From assembly GCA_017562135.1 (NCBI GenBank), contig QEYB01001312.1, positions 1,302,001 through 1,366,000 of the forward strand: DNA of 64,000 bases, given 5' to 3'. Shown piece by piece: positions 42,001 to 54,900 of the stretch. Source of the stretch: Dipylidium caninum. Its lineage: Eukaryota; Platyhelminthes; Cestoda; Cyclophyllidea; Dipylidiidae. How positions within the stretch are numbered: position 1 is the stretch's first letter; each line of letters begins with the position of its first letter. Made by a program: the position numbers and the translations under genes. Under the pieces are notes generated by a model. The model was given only the letters and a program-made list of their open reading frames with translations, ran no database searches and was not told where the DNA came from.

Positions 42001-45000
42001 CGACGGCCATGTTAACGTTCACACGTGCTGGCAACTGTACGCATGAGGGGACAATGTCCGACATTCAATCAAGGACATCGGATCGAAGTCAAAAGGAAGA
42101 GCGAAACCACACCCGAAGACCGGACTAGAACGATTAACACGGCCACGAGAGGTGTGAACTCGCGAGGGTGGAAAGGAACATTGTCCGAGCGTGTTACGCT
42201 TATTTGCGAACTTTCAAACAGTATCGAGACGAACTATGCGGTGAGATGGAGCGGCTCATTTGTCAACAAAAGATGCCGCCATTAATCGAAGAGACGTGGC
42301 CAAATGTCTAGCCACTTTCGTGCACTCCAATTAGTACTGACACTACCCGCACGCAATGCAATGGTAAAGTTGACAAGTTGCACCACTGCAAGGGAACACC
42401 ATCCCCATTCTGGATCACCTGCTCTGGAGAGAAAGCCGCATTCAACCGTCGCAGGATGGCGACAGTGGCTGCTGAAATCCACCTAAGCCGCAATCGGGCA
42501 GTTATCCTCTCCCTCATGAACGATGCATTGGCGACGATGTCACTAGCGTTCATCGTCAAACCGAAATATTCCAGCAAGTGATCGAGCCCCCTCAACACCC
42601 CACCCTCCGTCGCCCCCGCCTCGGCGCCAAAGGCGACAAGAAGACTCTCCGGATTACTCCACTCAGCAAGCACACGAGCAAGAATACTCTCCAGCTTCCC
42701 TCGTTGTTCCTCGAAGGTACAAGGAAGACTCAATCTGTAAGAAGAAAAATAGGGAAAACCAGTGCTCCAAATATCCTTGCAACCATTCGCACCAATCGGC
42801 TTACGCAAGATAGACAACGACTTCCAAAAGAATACATTGTTCTCCCAGGCCTCCGTACCGATTCTCCAAGACATCGTTGAGTTCAGAACAAAATGAGTCG
42901 AAAAATGGCTGAAAAGCAGAAAATTCATGCGGAGAATGTGGCAACGGTTAAAAAACCGCTTTAGCACGTTGACAACTGCCAGGCGGCTAACAATAAGACA
43001 AGGGGAAAATTTAAGGAACAGTTAATGGAAGGGAGACCATAAACTAGTGACTGTTGGCCTAGTAAAGAGAGTTTAGCGGTTAACTAACCAGCATCACGGA
43101 GGTCTGGGCACGCACAATACGAAAGACATTGACTCCGACGGACATGTGCATCTCACGCACACTACGGCAGCGCAGACTGAAGTACTCGCAGACAGGAGGA
43201 GGAAGAGGAGGAGGAGGAGCGGAGTCTGTGGCAGCCTGTTTAGTGCTTACCTCCTGGGGGTTATAGCGCAGAGTAGCGAAATCCTGCATTGAAGGGGGTT
43301 AAAAATGATTCTGATTCGACCAACCAGTATTTTCACTAGGAAAATTAAAACGAGGCATTATCTTTACAGAGGAAAGGCATTCATACTAAATAATTGCGTC
43401 ATTATTAATGTTACAGCTCCGCGAATATCGAGCATAACACGAATGCCTATTTCAATGTAGGTAAACCAATAATGGAGAGGCAGAAAGTAATTAAAATTCA
43501 TCAAAGTGCTTTGAGGCTAGGAGTTATCGAAAGTGATCGAACTACCATGTGCCTGCTACTATGCGTCTTCTCTTAAATCTTACCAGACTGTTAACTTTTA
43601 AATGAGAATTAAGATCAACACATTTAGAGTACGGAAACCTTCAAGAAGCTAGACTATTCCGGCAATAAAAATCCTGTTTTTTTGGAAGTCCCTTTTTAGT
43701 GGCGGGCGGTGCCATTAATAAGAGATAAAACACTAGTCCTTCGACCATTTTTGCTTTGTAAATCAAGGTACTGATAGATTTCGATGTCTTAACACCTTAG
43801 AAGGTGTATGGCACATGTCTGGTTATAAGATTAAATCAAGCAACGAAAAGTTCAAGTTCATCCTCAGTCAGAGTAATAAACAGGGAAAGTTCAGGGACGA
43901 AGGTGGATGACAAACGATAAAGTGAAAGGACTAATGTCGAGCCTCTTCCCTCGACAAACATTCATTGAAATTGCGTCCACTCGCCTAATAATAATAATAA
44001 AGGCGCTAATGTGCCTACTGCATGATTGAGTTGCAATTGACGACAATACCATTTAGATTGTACAAACGACAAATGTTTTGATAATGAAATAAACTCCTTT
44101 ACTTTAGAACTGAAATGTATTTTAAAACCCACCTGCATAAGCAGCTGAAGAGCGAATTCCGACCCTGAATCTACGCAACCGATGACGATGGTGTGAAGAA
44201 TAGAGAGGTGATACTGTCGTACTCCGGGATCGGCTGGAAGGTTGGGGGAGGTAAAACAGAAGCGAAGATGCGCAAGAAGGTCACGCCGTCCAGCCTCCCG
44301 CGCTAATCGATCTCCGACCAACAGCGACGATGTCGTGGGAGTGGTAGCAGTCCGAGAATTTACCAACCCACCGGAGTAGGCTGCAGCTACTGTTTTATCC
44401 ATAGCGAAACTCAGAGCTTCCCATTGACGTGTGAGCGGGGAAGAGGGGTTGATGAATGGTTTGGAAGGCAGAATCAGATCTTTTGAAGAGGAGGAACAAA
44501 ACCACATTATTATAAATAGCCTAACGGGAGCATGCGTGGTAATGAAGAACACAAGAATAATACTAAAATTATGGGATAAAATGGTGAAATAAATGTTTAA
44601 CATCGCTATACGTACCTCAAACATAAGCGGAACTATAAATAGGCAGGATAATTAAGCAATATGGAAGGAGTAAAAGGAAAAAAAGGGTGTCGAAAACGAT
44701 GTGCTAAGACAAAGGTTCATCGATAAGAATGATTCGTCAAACTCGTTGAGAACGCGGAAGGCGTCGAAGAATCCACGAAAAAACACCTTGAGGGACAGTA
44801 GCTATAAGCTACCTAAGTATGGAGTAGTTCGACCTGAAGCCCACACCAATCGCTAAAATCCAATTAAATGATATAAAAAGGGTTTTCAAGATCAAAAGAG
44901 AAGAAAATAGTTTTTCTTTAATTAGACCAGGCAGAATAAAAAGACATACGAGGTGTATTAAAAATAGACATTTAAATACCAATGAGCAGTGCTGCGCCAA

Positions 45001-47618
45001 CTGAAAACTGCATATTTCAGCAGGCTCAGTGAGCACCTCAAGTAGTATCAGGCTTCCTAGAAATAGTGATGGCAAAGCGAGACATATCATTCGTAAGAAT
45101 ATATTTTCGCTTTATTGTATGAAACATTTCAAAGCAGGGGTAAAGGGTTGTGATATGTCCAAAGCAAGTGCCCTAGGTCCAATTAAGAAGTATGCACAAA
45201 TAAGTTATGTCAAAATTGGATTTCACTGAGACAACACGGACGAGAGATTAGATTAATCGAATAATGCAAGTAAATCAACGCACCATATTGTTGACCACTT
45301 GATTTGTGGTCTCATTTCCTTCGTAAAAAAAAATAGAAAACCTCAAAATAAGATGGAGTGAACAACTGTAGCACAAAAGTACAAACAGTTTGCAACTACA
45401 TTGTACTATTTCGAAGCAAAACTCAGGTGAACGCCAACATTATCTCAATTTACTACAAAAGTTGTATTATCAGCGTATATCGAATTGCTCGCAGTGTCTA
45501 AGAAAATTTTCCGTAATGTCTTGTGAGGATGAAAGACGGTAAAGTGAATCGCCAAAAGAATAAAGAGCAACATAGAAGGTTGTAAATATCATTCGACGAT
45601 GTGTTTTCCAAGGCATCACAATAGATATGACTATTGTAACGAAGATTATTATATTGTAAAGAAATTAGTTGAACCGCGCAAAGTATATTAACACTTATGA
45701 ACCCATAATCAAGGTGTATTGTTCATCAGACTAACCTAATAAAAACTTAATGCTTTTAAGCAGATTTACGTCTTGGAAAAGATATAAATCTCAGATCCTC
45801 CAATGACGAATAAAGGCAAATTTACCCTCTGGTTTTGGTTCCTCATTTAAGATTCGTTTGTGCCAATCAATGAGATAATGTAAGACCTCCGTAGGCCAAA
45901 GGGAAGCGGCAAGAAGAATACATTTGGATTTTATGAAAGTTCTGGTTTCTAAAAAATGATATGGTTTGTAAAAAAAACTTACTGATCAAAAAATCGGTAT
46001 ATTCATCTTTTTCACAATTTGAGTGCATCCAAGAGGCCATAGGATCAGTGGGAGCAGGGAACGATTGCTAAGAAATTAAATGAAGATTTGTATAAAAGCA
46101 TTAACTACCAAGATCATGTTGTCCATCCAGACAGATAACAATTTCGGCATATACTTCGTCAACAAAGAAAGAAGTGTGGAATGTTTGGAAGAGAGAAGTG
46201 CTTTGAAAAAACCACCTGCTGAGGCTGCGAACAACTAAAAACCCTCAATTGTAATCATATCCAACCTACTCTGGAAGGATGAGAGGCAGAAAAGACATTT
46301 GCCTGGATCAGAAGGTCAAAAGCGTCCAAAACGAGCGAACCCTTACTTTCAGAGTAAGTCCAATCCTCGATAATCTGAGTCCCCAAAAGGGCAATGAGTT
46401 CCGCCCATCGACGCATAAATATACAGGCACTCTCATCAAAATCTATCATAGTAAATGCAGATCTAACCAGTTAAACCACAATCAGTCAAATTACTGGGAA
46501 ATGTCTAGAATTGTAGAAATTGGATTTCGATCAGCACAGGGAGTAAATGCAAACAAGACTGTGTATAAATGGGGGTTTTCTGCTGAGTTTACCCCTACTA
46601 TCACATTATTCTGTCTTTTGGCAAGCATAACATTCAAGATCTCAGCTGCTTCAGCTCGCACTTTCTGTAGACGAAGAAGAAAAAGGAGAAGCTGGACACT
46701 GGGTACAGTTTCCAGGGGCGAGGGACATCGTTCAGGAGCTTTCCATTCTAATAATGATGTTAGGTTGCACCATTCAAAAAGTGCTGACAAGAGCATGAGG
46801 GCAGATCGCAGGGTACGAACTGTGTCCTCACTAATATCCATTACCTTCAGAGAAAATATCAACTATTAATTAAAACTCAAGCTTACTTACGAATGAGTCA
46901 TGAAATTTGACGGCAGAAAATATCGAGTCGAGGGTAAAGTGTACTATTTGAGGGACGTTATCTGAAAGCATTGTACACAATTCACGCCGACGCTTAATCG
47001 GGACGTCATGGAAAAAGAGTATGTCCTCGGAGAGTCGCCGAAATATATCAAAAACAATAAGGGATTGCAGTAACTAAGTGGTTATTTAGTGAAAGAAGCC
47101 TTACTCCAGCTTTTCCTAAACTGATAAGCTCTGTAACCATTGCTGGCCACTGTTGGGGCCATTCGCATTTTACCAAATGGACGATGATTTGGGTAATAAT
47201 GAGTGATACAGCGTTACCTTCGGTGTTGCGCCACAGCGTGCCATTAAACTAAAACGGTAAGAGAGTAAACGCAGAATTACGTTAGTGACAAAGCAGCATA
47301 CACACTGGCGAGCCTCATTCTTTTCTTCTACAGACAAATCCGCCCATTTTCGTCTATCATAAAATAATGAAAAATCCATACTTCACTCTATATTCCAAAC
47401 AGTTAAGACCAAAAAGTACTAAGGGCGCCTCTTGCTCGGGGGAACACAGGAAGTTAAGGTCAGTTAATTTAAAATTACAGGCCTTGTAATTCTCAGTAAC
47501 CTTGAGATATTATTTTGGTAATTGAATAAGAAACCTGATAGCATAATGTTCTTTCAGTGTTTGATGTAAGTGGAGAAAATATCTTTCTCAGACAAATAAC
47601 GGCATCCTCCAAGCTCAT
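36049..47618 (-). CDS. XPO5: Exportin-5 (XPO5) homologue, about 23 exons
   Basis: Karyopherin that exports pre-miRNA and other double-stranded RNAs with RanGTP. Exons: 47618-47535, 47500-47382, 47353-47302, 47248-47105, 47073-46891, 46844-46538, 46442-46270, 46234-46109, 46067-45983, 45948-45826, 44479-44133, 43283-43089, 42908-42805, 42734-42347, 40906-40775, 40155-39927, 38644-38547, 38462-38425, 38339-38248, 37893-37580, 37168-36899, 36816-36724, 36213-36049; about 1,287 residues (human 1,204). The start MSLEDAVICLRKIF, then LVLFGLNCLEYRVK, CEWPQQWPAMVTEL and RRLSEDILFF match the exportin-5 N-terminal HEAT repeats. ILRYLIIPYVRLCP, GLASQLLIGGLQ and PVAEQYKQAL match its C-terminal half. Early introns are 28-95 nt, later ones up to 1.4 kb; exon 18 is 38 nt. 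Codon phase fails around exons 14-16 by one base at each of three places (near 42418, 42347 and 40775). The end of exon 6 is uncertain. Confidence 0.88.
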
Positions 47619-48728
47619 TTATCTGCTGATGCGATACGTGTGAAGGCGGACCGATAGAGAAAATAAACCTAGTAAGAGCCTGATTGGATAGCCGCAATTT
47701 TTCAATTCTGCTTTTGGGATAGCACATTAAAACATAAGTCGTGAAGGCTATTGAACTACTAATTGGCTGCTTTAGTCATTTGCAAATTAGTATCTTTGTC
47801 TAAGTTTGCACAATCTGCTGCTTTAATTTATATGACGGCTTTGCAATTACGTAAAAAGTTAAGATAACTTTTAATTCGTCTAATAGAAGGCCTCTGTAAC
47901 ATTCTGGCTTACCATTTTTTCATCAAATTTTATGAGGTTAACTTTGAATTTACACTTCCTTTAGTTAATAGGCTCCATTACCCTACTACCGCCTCCCCTT
48001 ATTTTACACTTTTTTTGGATTGTTTGCTTGCGATCCACATTTTCTTGTTGCGGAAATTGCGACGCGATAGCGGTACTGGTTGTCACATGACGCGTCCACT
48101 TTCGTCTGCCGACAGGGCGAAAAAGAAGAGCCAATCAGAGACCTGATAACCTGTGCCCCCGATTGTTTGTTTGCCTTGATGCGGTTACGCGCTTGTGTTT
48201 GTTGTGTTTAATCTCCGCCAGCCTGATTTTTCGTTATTCTGGAGTCCTTAATTAGGCATGCTGGGACACTTTGGCGCTTCACCTATTTGATATGCGCTTG
48301 TGTTATACCTGGATGCTGAACACTTGTAACGATAATTTATCCTGGTTTTCTGTACTATTTTCCGAGTTTTCTTTTGGTAGACAGTTGCTACTTACGCTTT
48401 AGTTATAGTGGTCTTGACAGTGTTTGATTCTACCAAAATGTTATACTCCTCACAGCTTTTCTACCTCGATGTTTTGCACTCTTGTTGCCATTCGTCCCTC
48501 CGTTACACTCGTGTACTCATTTCTTATTTATATGTACTTTATTTGTAACATATGCACAGCATTGTTGTTTGTGGAGGCTGAAATTAATATCCATAATCTT
48601 TCCAATCTAATATGTAAGTAGTGTATTTCATTTTCTTTCATAAGTTTTCCCTTTTTACAACTTCGCAGCATCGCTTACCGAAACTTGTGAGAGAATGGTA
48701 CCTCTTATCCCATTTCTAGACCTTTATA
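47619..48728. other. Divergent promoter region of exportin-5 and the amine oxidase
   Basis: About 1.1 kb between two divergent start codons. It is AT-rich near 47700-47950. A 3' splice site (ttttacaacttcgcag) ends at 48668, upstream of the amine oxidase ATG, so this gene too probably has a spliced or trans-spliced 5' UTR. An ATG at 48695 opens a 99-codon frame that overlaps the main start in another frame. Confidence 0.45.
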
Positions 48729-48994
48729 ATGTTGGAGTCATTCGACGTGATCATTCTTGGTGCCGGAATCTCTGGTCTTGCAGCTGCCAAAGTCCTTGCC
48801 AAAGAAGGGCTCCGAGTGGTCGTTCTCGAAGCTCGCGACCGTTATGGCGGTCGCATTCACACAATTTATCCCTACCTTGGCGACAACCGACCCTCCTACC
48901 CTATAGATTTAGGTGCAAGCTACCTCCACGGGTGTTGCAGCGACCAGGACGTTCAACCCCTCTTCGCACTAGCCCATCGTCTCAAAATTACTAG
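48695..48994 (+). promoter_or_regulatory. Upstream overlapping open frame in the amine oxidase leader
   Basis: The first ATG after the leader splice site opens a 99-codon frame that passes through the true start at 48729 in a different frame. If transcripts begin at the 48668 acceptor, ribosomes would meet this ATG first, which would lower translation of the enzyme. The peptide itself is a frame shadow with no family resemblance. Confidence 0.35.
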
Positions 48995-51900
48995 TATTAC
49001 ATGTCCCGGTGACACCCTGGGTCCTTATCGTGGTTGGGAGTGCCCGGAGGTAGCTATGTGGAGGGATTCCAAAACGGGCGAGAAAATTGACCTCGCTCAG
49101 GTGGCTCAAATGAGTTTCCTTCTTGACCGATGCCTTCTTCAGTCCCTCATGCTTACTTCCAAAGGAGCCTCCTCGAACCCTCTTAAGCCTCTCAGTTTGG
49201 CTCATGTCCTCGAGTTGTAAGCATTGTTTATCTCCTATATTTCTCGATCATCCCGCTAGTCTGCCCATCATATGCTTTACTAACAAATCTGAATTCAACT
49301 GCCCTGATTTGTTTTTGTATTTAAACCATGTTAACGGTGCTTTTAATACTTTTGCCCTTTTTAACTTAGTTCTACCACTTACTGAATTAAGTGTTAAGTT
49401 CGTTTATCATTCCTCGTAGAGGTGTTGTAAGTCTACAATTGGGTGCTTTATTAGCTTCCGTTTTTAATTTATTTCATTTATCATTCTGGATGCGTAATTT
49501 TTGAGCCTCTGTGTGTTTGTTTCTATGACTAGGTCCTGAATATATTATTGTTGTTCTGGTTATATTTAATATCAAAAGTCGTCACACGTTTCCACTTACA
49601 CCATAAACCTTCAATTTAGCTCTTCTTTGGTTAATGAAGTAATTTCTTAATCTAACGGACCCAATCCCGTGATTATTTTCCTTGTTGAATAATCAATTCC
49701 CCTCTCTGGCTTCTGGACTTTTTTATTTCAAAATTTGGGTCTTTTCCCTTTATAGCATTTGATCATTGGCCCAATGTTAACGCATTAAAGTCATTGGAGT
49801 ACTTTGCATTATGAAGTAAATTCAATAAATGTTTACTTTTGACTACTTCTTCCAAATTAAATCATTATTGTCAGATTTTATCCTGTGCTGAGTTACTGCG
49901 AGCCATTTTTAGTACTTCTTTTCTATATAACTCTCTTAATCCGCCTATCATCTAATGCTAGACTTTTGCTGTTTTCCTTGTTACGTCGTTGAATAGTTTT
50001 TTTTTTTGACTTTATTAATAATATATAGCACTTCATGTGCATTATTCTATTTGAATATCCCTCAAATGTTGAATCAGATTTCATGAAAGTCCATCACCTT
50101 TTGTTCGAAGATCTATTCTAGGCGTTTTATCTCAGTATGAATGTCGGAAAATTACTGGGTGACTAGATAATTTTCCTCTATTACTTTATTCTTATCTTCC
50201 TTGGACCGTTATCCAATGACGACAGTTTGGAAACTCCCAAATGCTTCCTTGGTTTTTTGTTACGCTAACTACAAAAGTTATGAGAGGCGATTTGAATTCA
50301 AAAACATTCATAAGACAGTATAGTGATACTTTTATGTTGCGGGTTTTTTTTCCTTTTCAACTTAACTTGTCAATTTTGCTTCCACCTCCCCGTGAAGTAG
50401 ATCCTGGTGCCCATCTGTGAGCATTTGTCTGCCCGTCTAGTGAATAATCTCTCCCCTATTTAAGCCTATTGTCGACACTTGGCCGAGGATAAGAGGTGGT
50501 GAACCGTGGGATCATAGTTTTGCACCACCTGACCAATCTAAACTTTGAGGTTTGTGGTTTTCGCTTCCTACCCAATCATCCGAAATTTGGTTCCCTCACG
50601 AAATCCCCATTTGTGTAATAAACTACTTGGTATGTTAATCTAATTCAGTTTGTCCATATTCGATTCCCCTGACGTCTTTCGACTGGTTGTCCTAACAACA
50701 TCACCGTTTATGTTAAATGTCAATGACCTTCATGCAAACTACTGCGATGCAGAGACGTAGGAAACTGAAAACCTCTCATGATTCACTTGGTCGCATGATA
50801 GTCTTTATTTCGAATCTATTAATTATCAAAGTGTTTTATTCTTTTTTCCTGTTAAGAGCACTGAATGAGAGCGTCAATGTGCTCTATAAGAGCGGCCAGC
50901 GTGACTCTCCCGAGCTTTCCGACCGCGAGCGTGGCATCTTCAACGCCCTCTTCGCAAGGTACATTGCCTATGTTAACCCCGCGTCCCGCCTACCCGCGCG
51001 TCTCGATCTGGGCGAGTTCTACGAGCATGACGCCCTCCGAGGCTTGGCCAACGATCCTGAACGTCCCTCGGCGGCCGAGCGCCAGGCCTGCCTCGAATGG
51101 CTCCAACAGAAACGTGACTTTCTGGCGACTCGGCCCCTCGTAGGAGGGTGGCCGCGCCGGGCACGCATGGAGGATCGTTTAGTGCTCTCGGGCTTCGCCC
51201 GTTTTACCGACTTTCTCGCCCATGGCTTGGATGTGCGTCTGGGTCAGGTGGTGCGTCGGGTGGACTGGACCCGGCCCGAGGCAGTCCGTGTGGAGACGGC
51301 AGTTGGGCGTATCTTCGTAGCGCCCTTCTGTGTTGTCACCCTGCCGGTGGGAGTGCTGAAGGGCTTGCGACACGAAAGCGCCGTTACTTTCGTGCCTACA
51401 CTGCCACTGAGAAAACGCAAGGCGATTGATAATTTGGGGATCCCCCAACCCGGTGCAGCAACGCATAATAAGGCAAGACAAGATGATCCCTATCAATTTA
51501 TGGAGGTGTTTTCGTTTCTGCGAAATGGTTTTCCACTTTTTTTGCATTCAACTCTGCTGCGTCGGTCTTACGCTCAACGCATTCATGACAGAGTGAATTT
51601 ACCAATTTTTTTCGACAATTCTGGCTTTTCGTAAATGCTTGCATTGTCCTAGCCGTTTAGGGAGGAGGGTTTCTCCTTCGCTGACGTCCTTTTACTCAAC
51701 GGCTTGTTATCGTCCGAGTGCTCATCTCCCCAAAAATGTTGAAGTTCTGACTCCAGGAATGCTAAGTCTGATGCCGTAATGTCATACGGACGGGCGTGTC
51801 ATGGTATTTTGTCCATTATTATGACTCTGTGTTTGAATTCCTCGGTCACCGCACAACTCATTCATCACCACTTGCATGCGTGCACACTTTCCACTGCCAG

Positions 51901-54900
51901 TCTGTCGACCAGTCTAAACATGACTTCTGCGCCTGCCATTATCACTCGAAATAAAACACGCCTTCGACTCACTGGCGTGTCGGACCGCCTCACCCATTAA
52001 CCTTTGTCTCTGACACTCAACCTTCTCATCTCAACAGGAAAGAACCTGGTTCACATTCATGGCGCCTAATGGATAGTCTCCTGTTTAAGTGAAGAAACAC
52101 ATTGGCGACTTTTTGGTATATTTGCAGTCGGGCAGTTTTTCGGGCGCCTTCTGAGCTATGCCATCGCGTTGTTAGTAGTTAATATTTCTATGGTCTCCAT
52201 AATCAGACCCAGGGTGGTTAAATTAGACCTTTTCTTTTTGATAAATACTCATCTCTGCCCGATTTTGGTCCTCGTCGAGGACGTTCATTTTAGCCGCTGC
52301 AGTTGCCTTAACTATGCATCGTATGAATCAAACAGCGGTCTCTGCTGAACGATTTCAGGACAATTAAGCGGCAGTTTATGGCAAATCTAGCGTCAGAAGG
52401 CACCTTAGGAAGTTGACATCAAGTCTCGTCTGCTTGACGCTGATTCTCACAATGTTCCCTAAAAAATAAACATTTTGGGTTTTCGCGAAACCGGTTCACA
52501 ATTAGTCGAGCAAAGTACTAAGCCTCTCGCGGCATCCATTTGCTGACATTCGATACAGCACGCCGGGCTGAGATACGAGGTGATGGGATTTTTGGATTTG
52601 TATTTGAGGACTCCAAACTCCCCAAACCATTATCGGCGATCGCCACAGTTCGCATCATCACCTCATTTTCCTCCCCTCCTCCCCTGTCATTCCTTTCAGA
52701 TAATCCTCATCTTCCGTCCCGAAGACATTTTTTGGGACCGTAGTGCAGCCCAACTGAACAGCTCTGACGGGCGACTGCATGCCCTCAACCTCGACCTCCT
52801 GGGCAATCGGGGCGCATTGATGTGCCACGTGTGGGGCGGTTCGCCGTTGGCACTGGCAGGTCGGTCGGACGCGGCGGTGGTGGCGGAGGTCATGCACCTC
52901 CTCGCTGGAATGTACCAAGTGTCTGGCCCGCTGCCTCAACCCATCTTTTCGCATGTCACACGGTGGTCGGAGGACCCCTTTGCCCTGGGCGCCTACACCG
53001 CCGGCGAGCCGAGTTCTTGTGGGGATGAGGATCGGCATGCGTATGCCCAGAGCCTGCCACCCATCGTAAGTTCCACGACTTCTAATCGGTGGGGTTGAAG
53101 CCCTCCTTTCGTGCTGCCCACTGCTGTGAGGAGCTCAGTTTGTTAGACAGGGAAAAGCGCTGTGATTTGAAGGACTAAGTGTTCCTGGACAACTACTCCT
53201 ACTTGACGTGGTTGTCCCTGAAGCGAATAAAAGACATTTGTGCCCGGCATTCGATTAGTTATCAACGTCAACCGATTGTGTTCAGCCCAAGTGAGCACAA
53301 CCCCTTGCTTCCAAGGTGGCGGTCGCATTGAATGAGGTCGGGGAGAAAAACGTTTTATGTGGTTGGTAAAAATTAGCATTGCTGACACTTGCGCTCCGCA
53401 CGGGAGTGAGGGAAACAGCCTTTTAAGGAGGGATCGCGGATATTTTGGCTTGAGGAATTTTTCGCGTTTTTTGTAGCTCGACGAAGGTTTTACATTTTAG
53501 TAAACCCGCTAGAATGACCTGGGCCCAAATGCCCAAACTGTTTTTCCCTCACTGGTCGCACTTATCCGGGCATCGCGTGTCAGCATTTAAGTCTTCGCGA
53601 TGCGCTAATGAAGACTAACCGTTGGGTAAAATGCTCGTTTCAAAGTTTCTACGATTGGTTCTCTTGGCGGATGGCAGAAACCCGAGACAACCGCTCGGCA
53701 GAAGAGCTCGTGCCTTCTTCAAAGTTTGGCGCCAAATTTTGCCGGTCTCGCTTTCTGCTACCTCGGGTATTTGCCTTCTTTGTCAATGGTGGATTTAACT
53801 CATTTTTAATCGGATTGTGTGGTGTGTTTAGTTGTGTTTGAACCGACGTCTATCTCGAAATGATGCTCGCTCGCTGGGATTGTATATGCTCCCCTCGAGG
53901 CGTTCTTCGCCGTGATCAACGCGCACACTCCATGGTTTGCGGGTCCTCATCATCCACTTTAACGCATTCATTAGGCGTTAGGGCATTCAGACAATTTGTA
54001 CTTCTCCCGAGTAGATTACCTCACTGTGGAGCCGGTCGCAGCAACGTGTCCCGTCGCATGCCTCGTGTTCGTGGCTTCCAGTCAGTGAAGGCACAAGTTA
54101 AATGTTCCTGAACTCCTTTACCCAGGTGAATTGAGGACACTCGGCAAAATAGTATGGACGCCGGGCACGACGTGACATATCGTGTCTAGTGGAGCCTTCT
54201 TATCCCAGCCATCTTCCTCCTCGCTGGGACTTAACTTTTGCCTAAGTCGTCAGAACAACGTAGGTCTGGTCACTCGCAACCGACTCCAGGAGGTCCGTAA
54301 CTGTCTGCACTTATTTCTGTGCCTCTGAGGCGAAATTTAACTCAATTCCAATTAAGGCACATGAGACTCTTCTGCTTCACGTGCAGATGGATTAAACGTT
54401 ATTACCGATTGTCCCGTTGTCACTGTCACCTTGACCATCGACTCCCTCCTTTTGGCCGCCCAAAACCCTCTAACACAGTCCAACCTTTGAAGGGTAAAAG
54501 TCATCTGTGTTCGTCTCCATGCTGAACAGCTGCCTGACTAACCCGGCGTTGTTTACAAACTCTGTTGAAGCCTCAAACTTCAACGCCCCCGGTTGAGTCA
54601 CTCCTCAACATGCCGTGGCATGTCATGAGTTCTCTTTGCGCCGGCGAAACGGAATTCCACCCGTCGCAGCCGCCTGAGTTCCCCCCGTTGGAGGGAGGAG
54701 GCGAACCATTATCTTTCCACTTTGCCAACGTACCTGCTTGCCGTGGAAACAGTCTTCGAAAGGCTTTGACACCCTTATGATTCGCGCGCTTGAGACTGTC
54801 ATAAATCGTAATGCAGTCTAATCCGCCACTTAAACCCTACATTCTCGCCATATCTTCAGATATTCTTTTTTCTCTTATATTATCCCCCTCCCCACCCTCC

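Noticed and set aside
42308..42967. A 219-codon uninterrupted minus-strand gene
   Set aside because: It merges exportin-5 exons 13 and 14 across a real intron. The first part reads the wrong frame of exon 13 (PFFDSFCSELNDVL is the matching frame).
43089..43283. An intron starting at the good donor gtaagc inside exportin-5 exon 12
   Set aside because: Reading through keeps frame and leads to the conserved Arg-rich helix (SVREMHMSV). No acceptor was found that would do as well.
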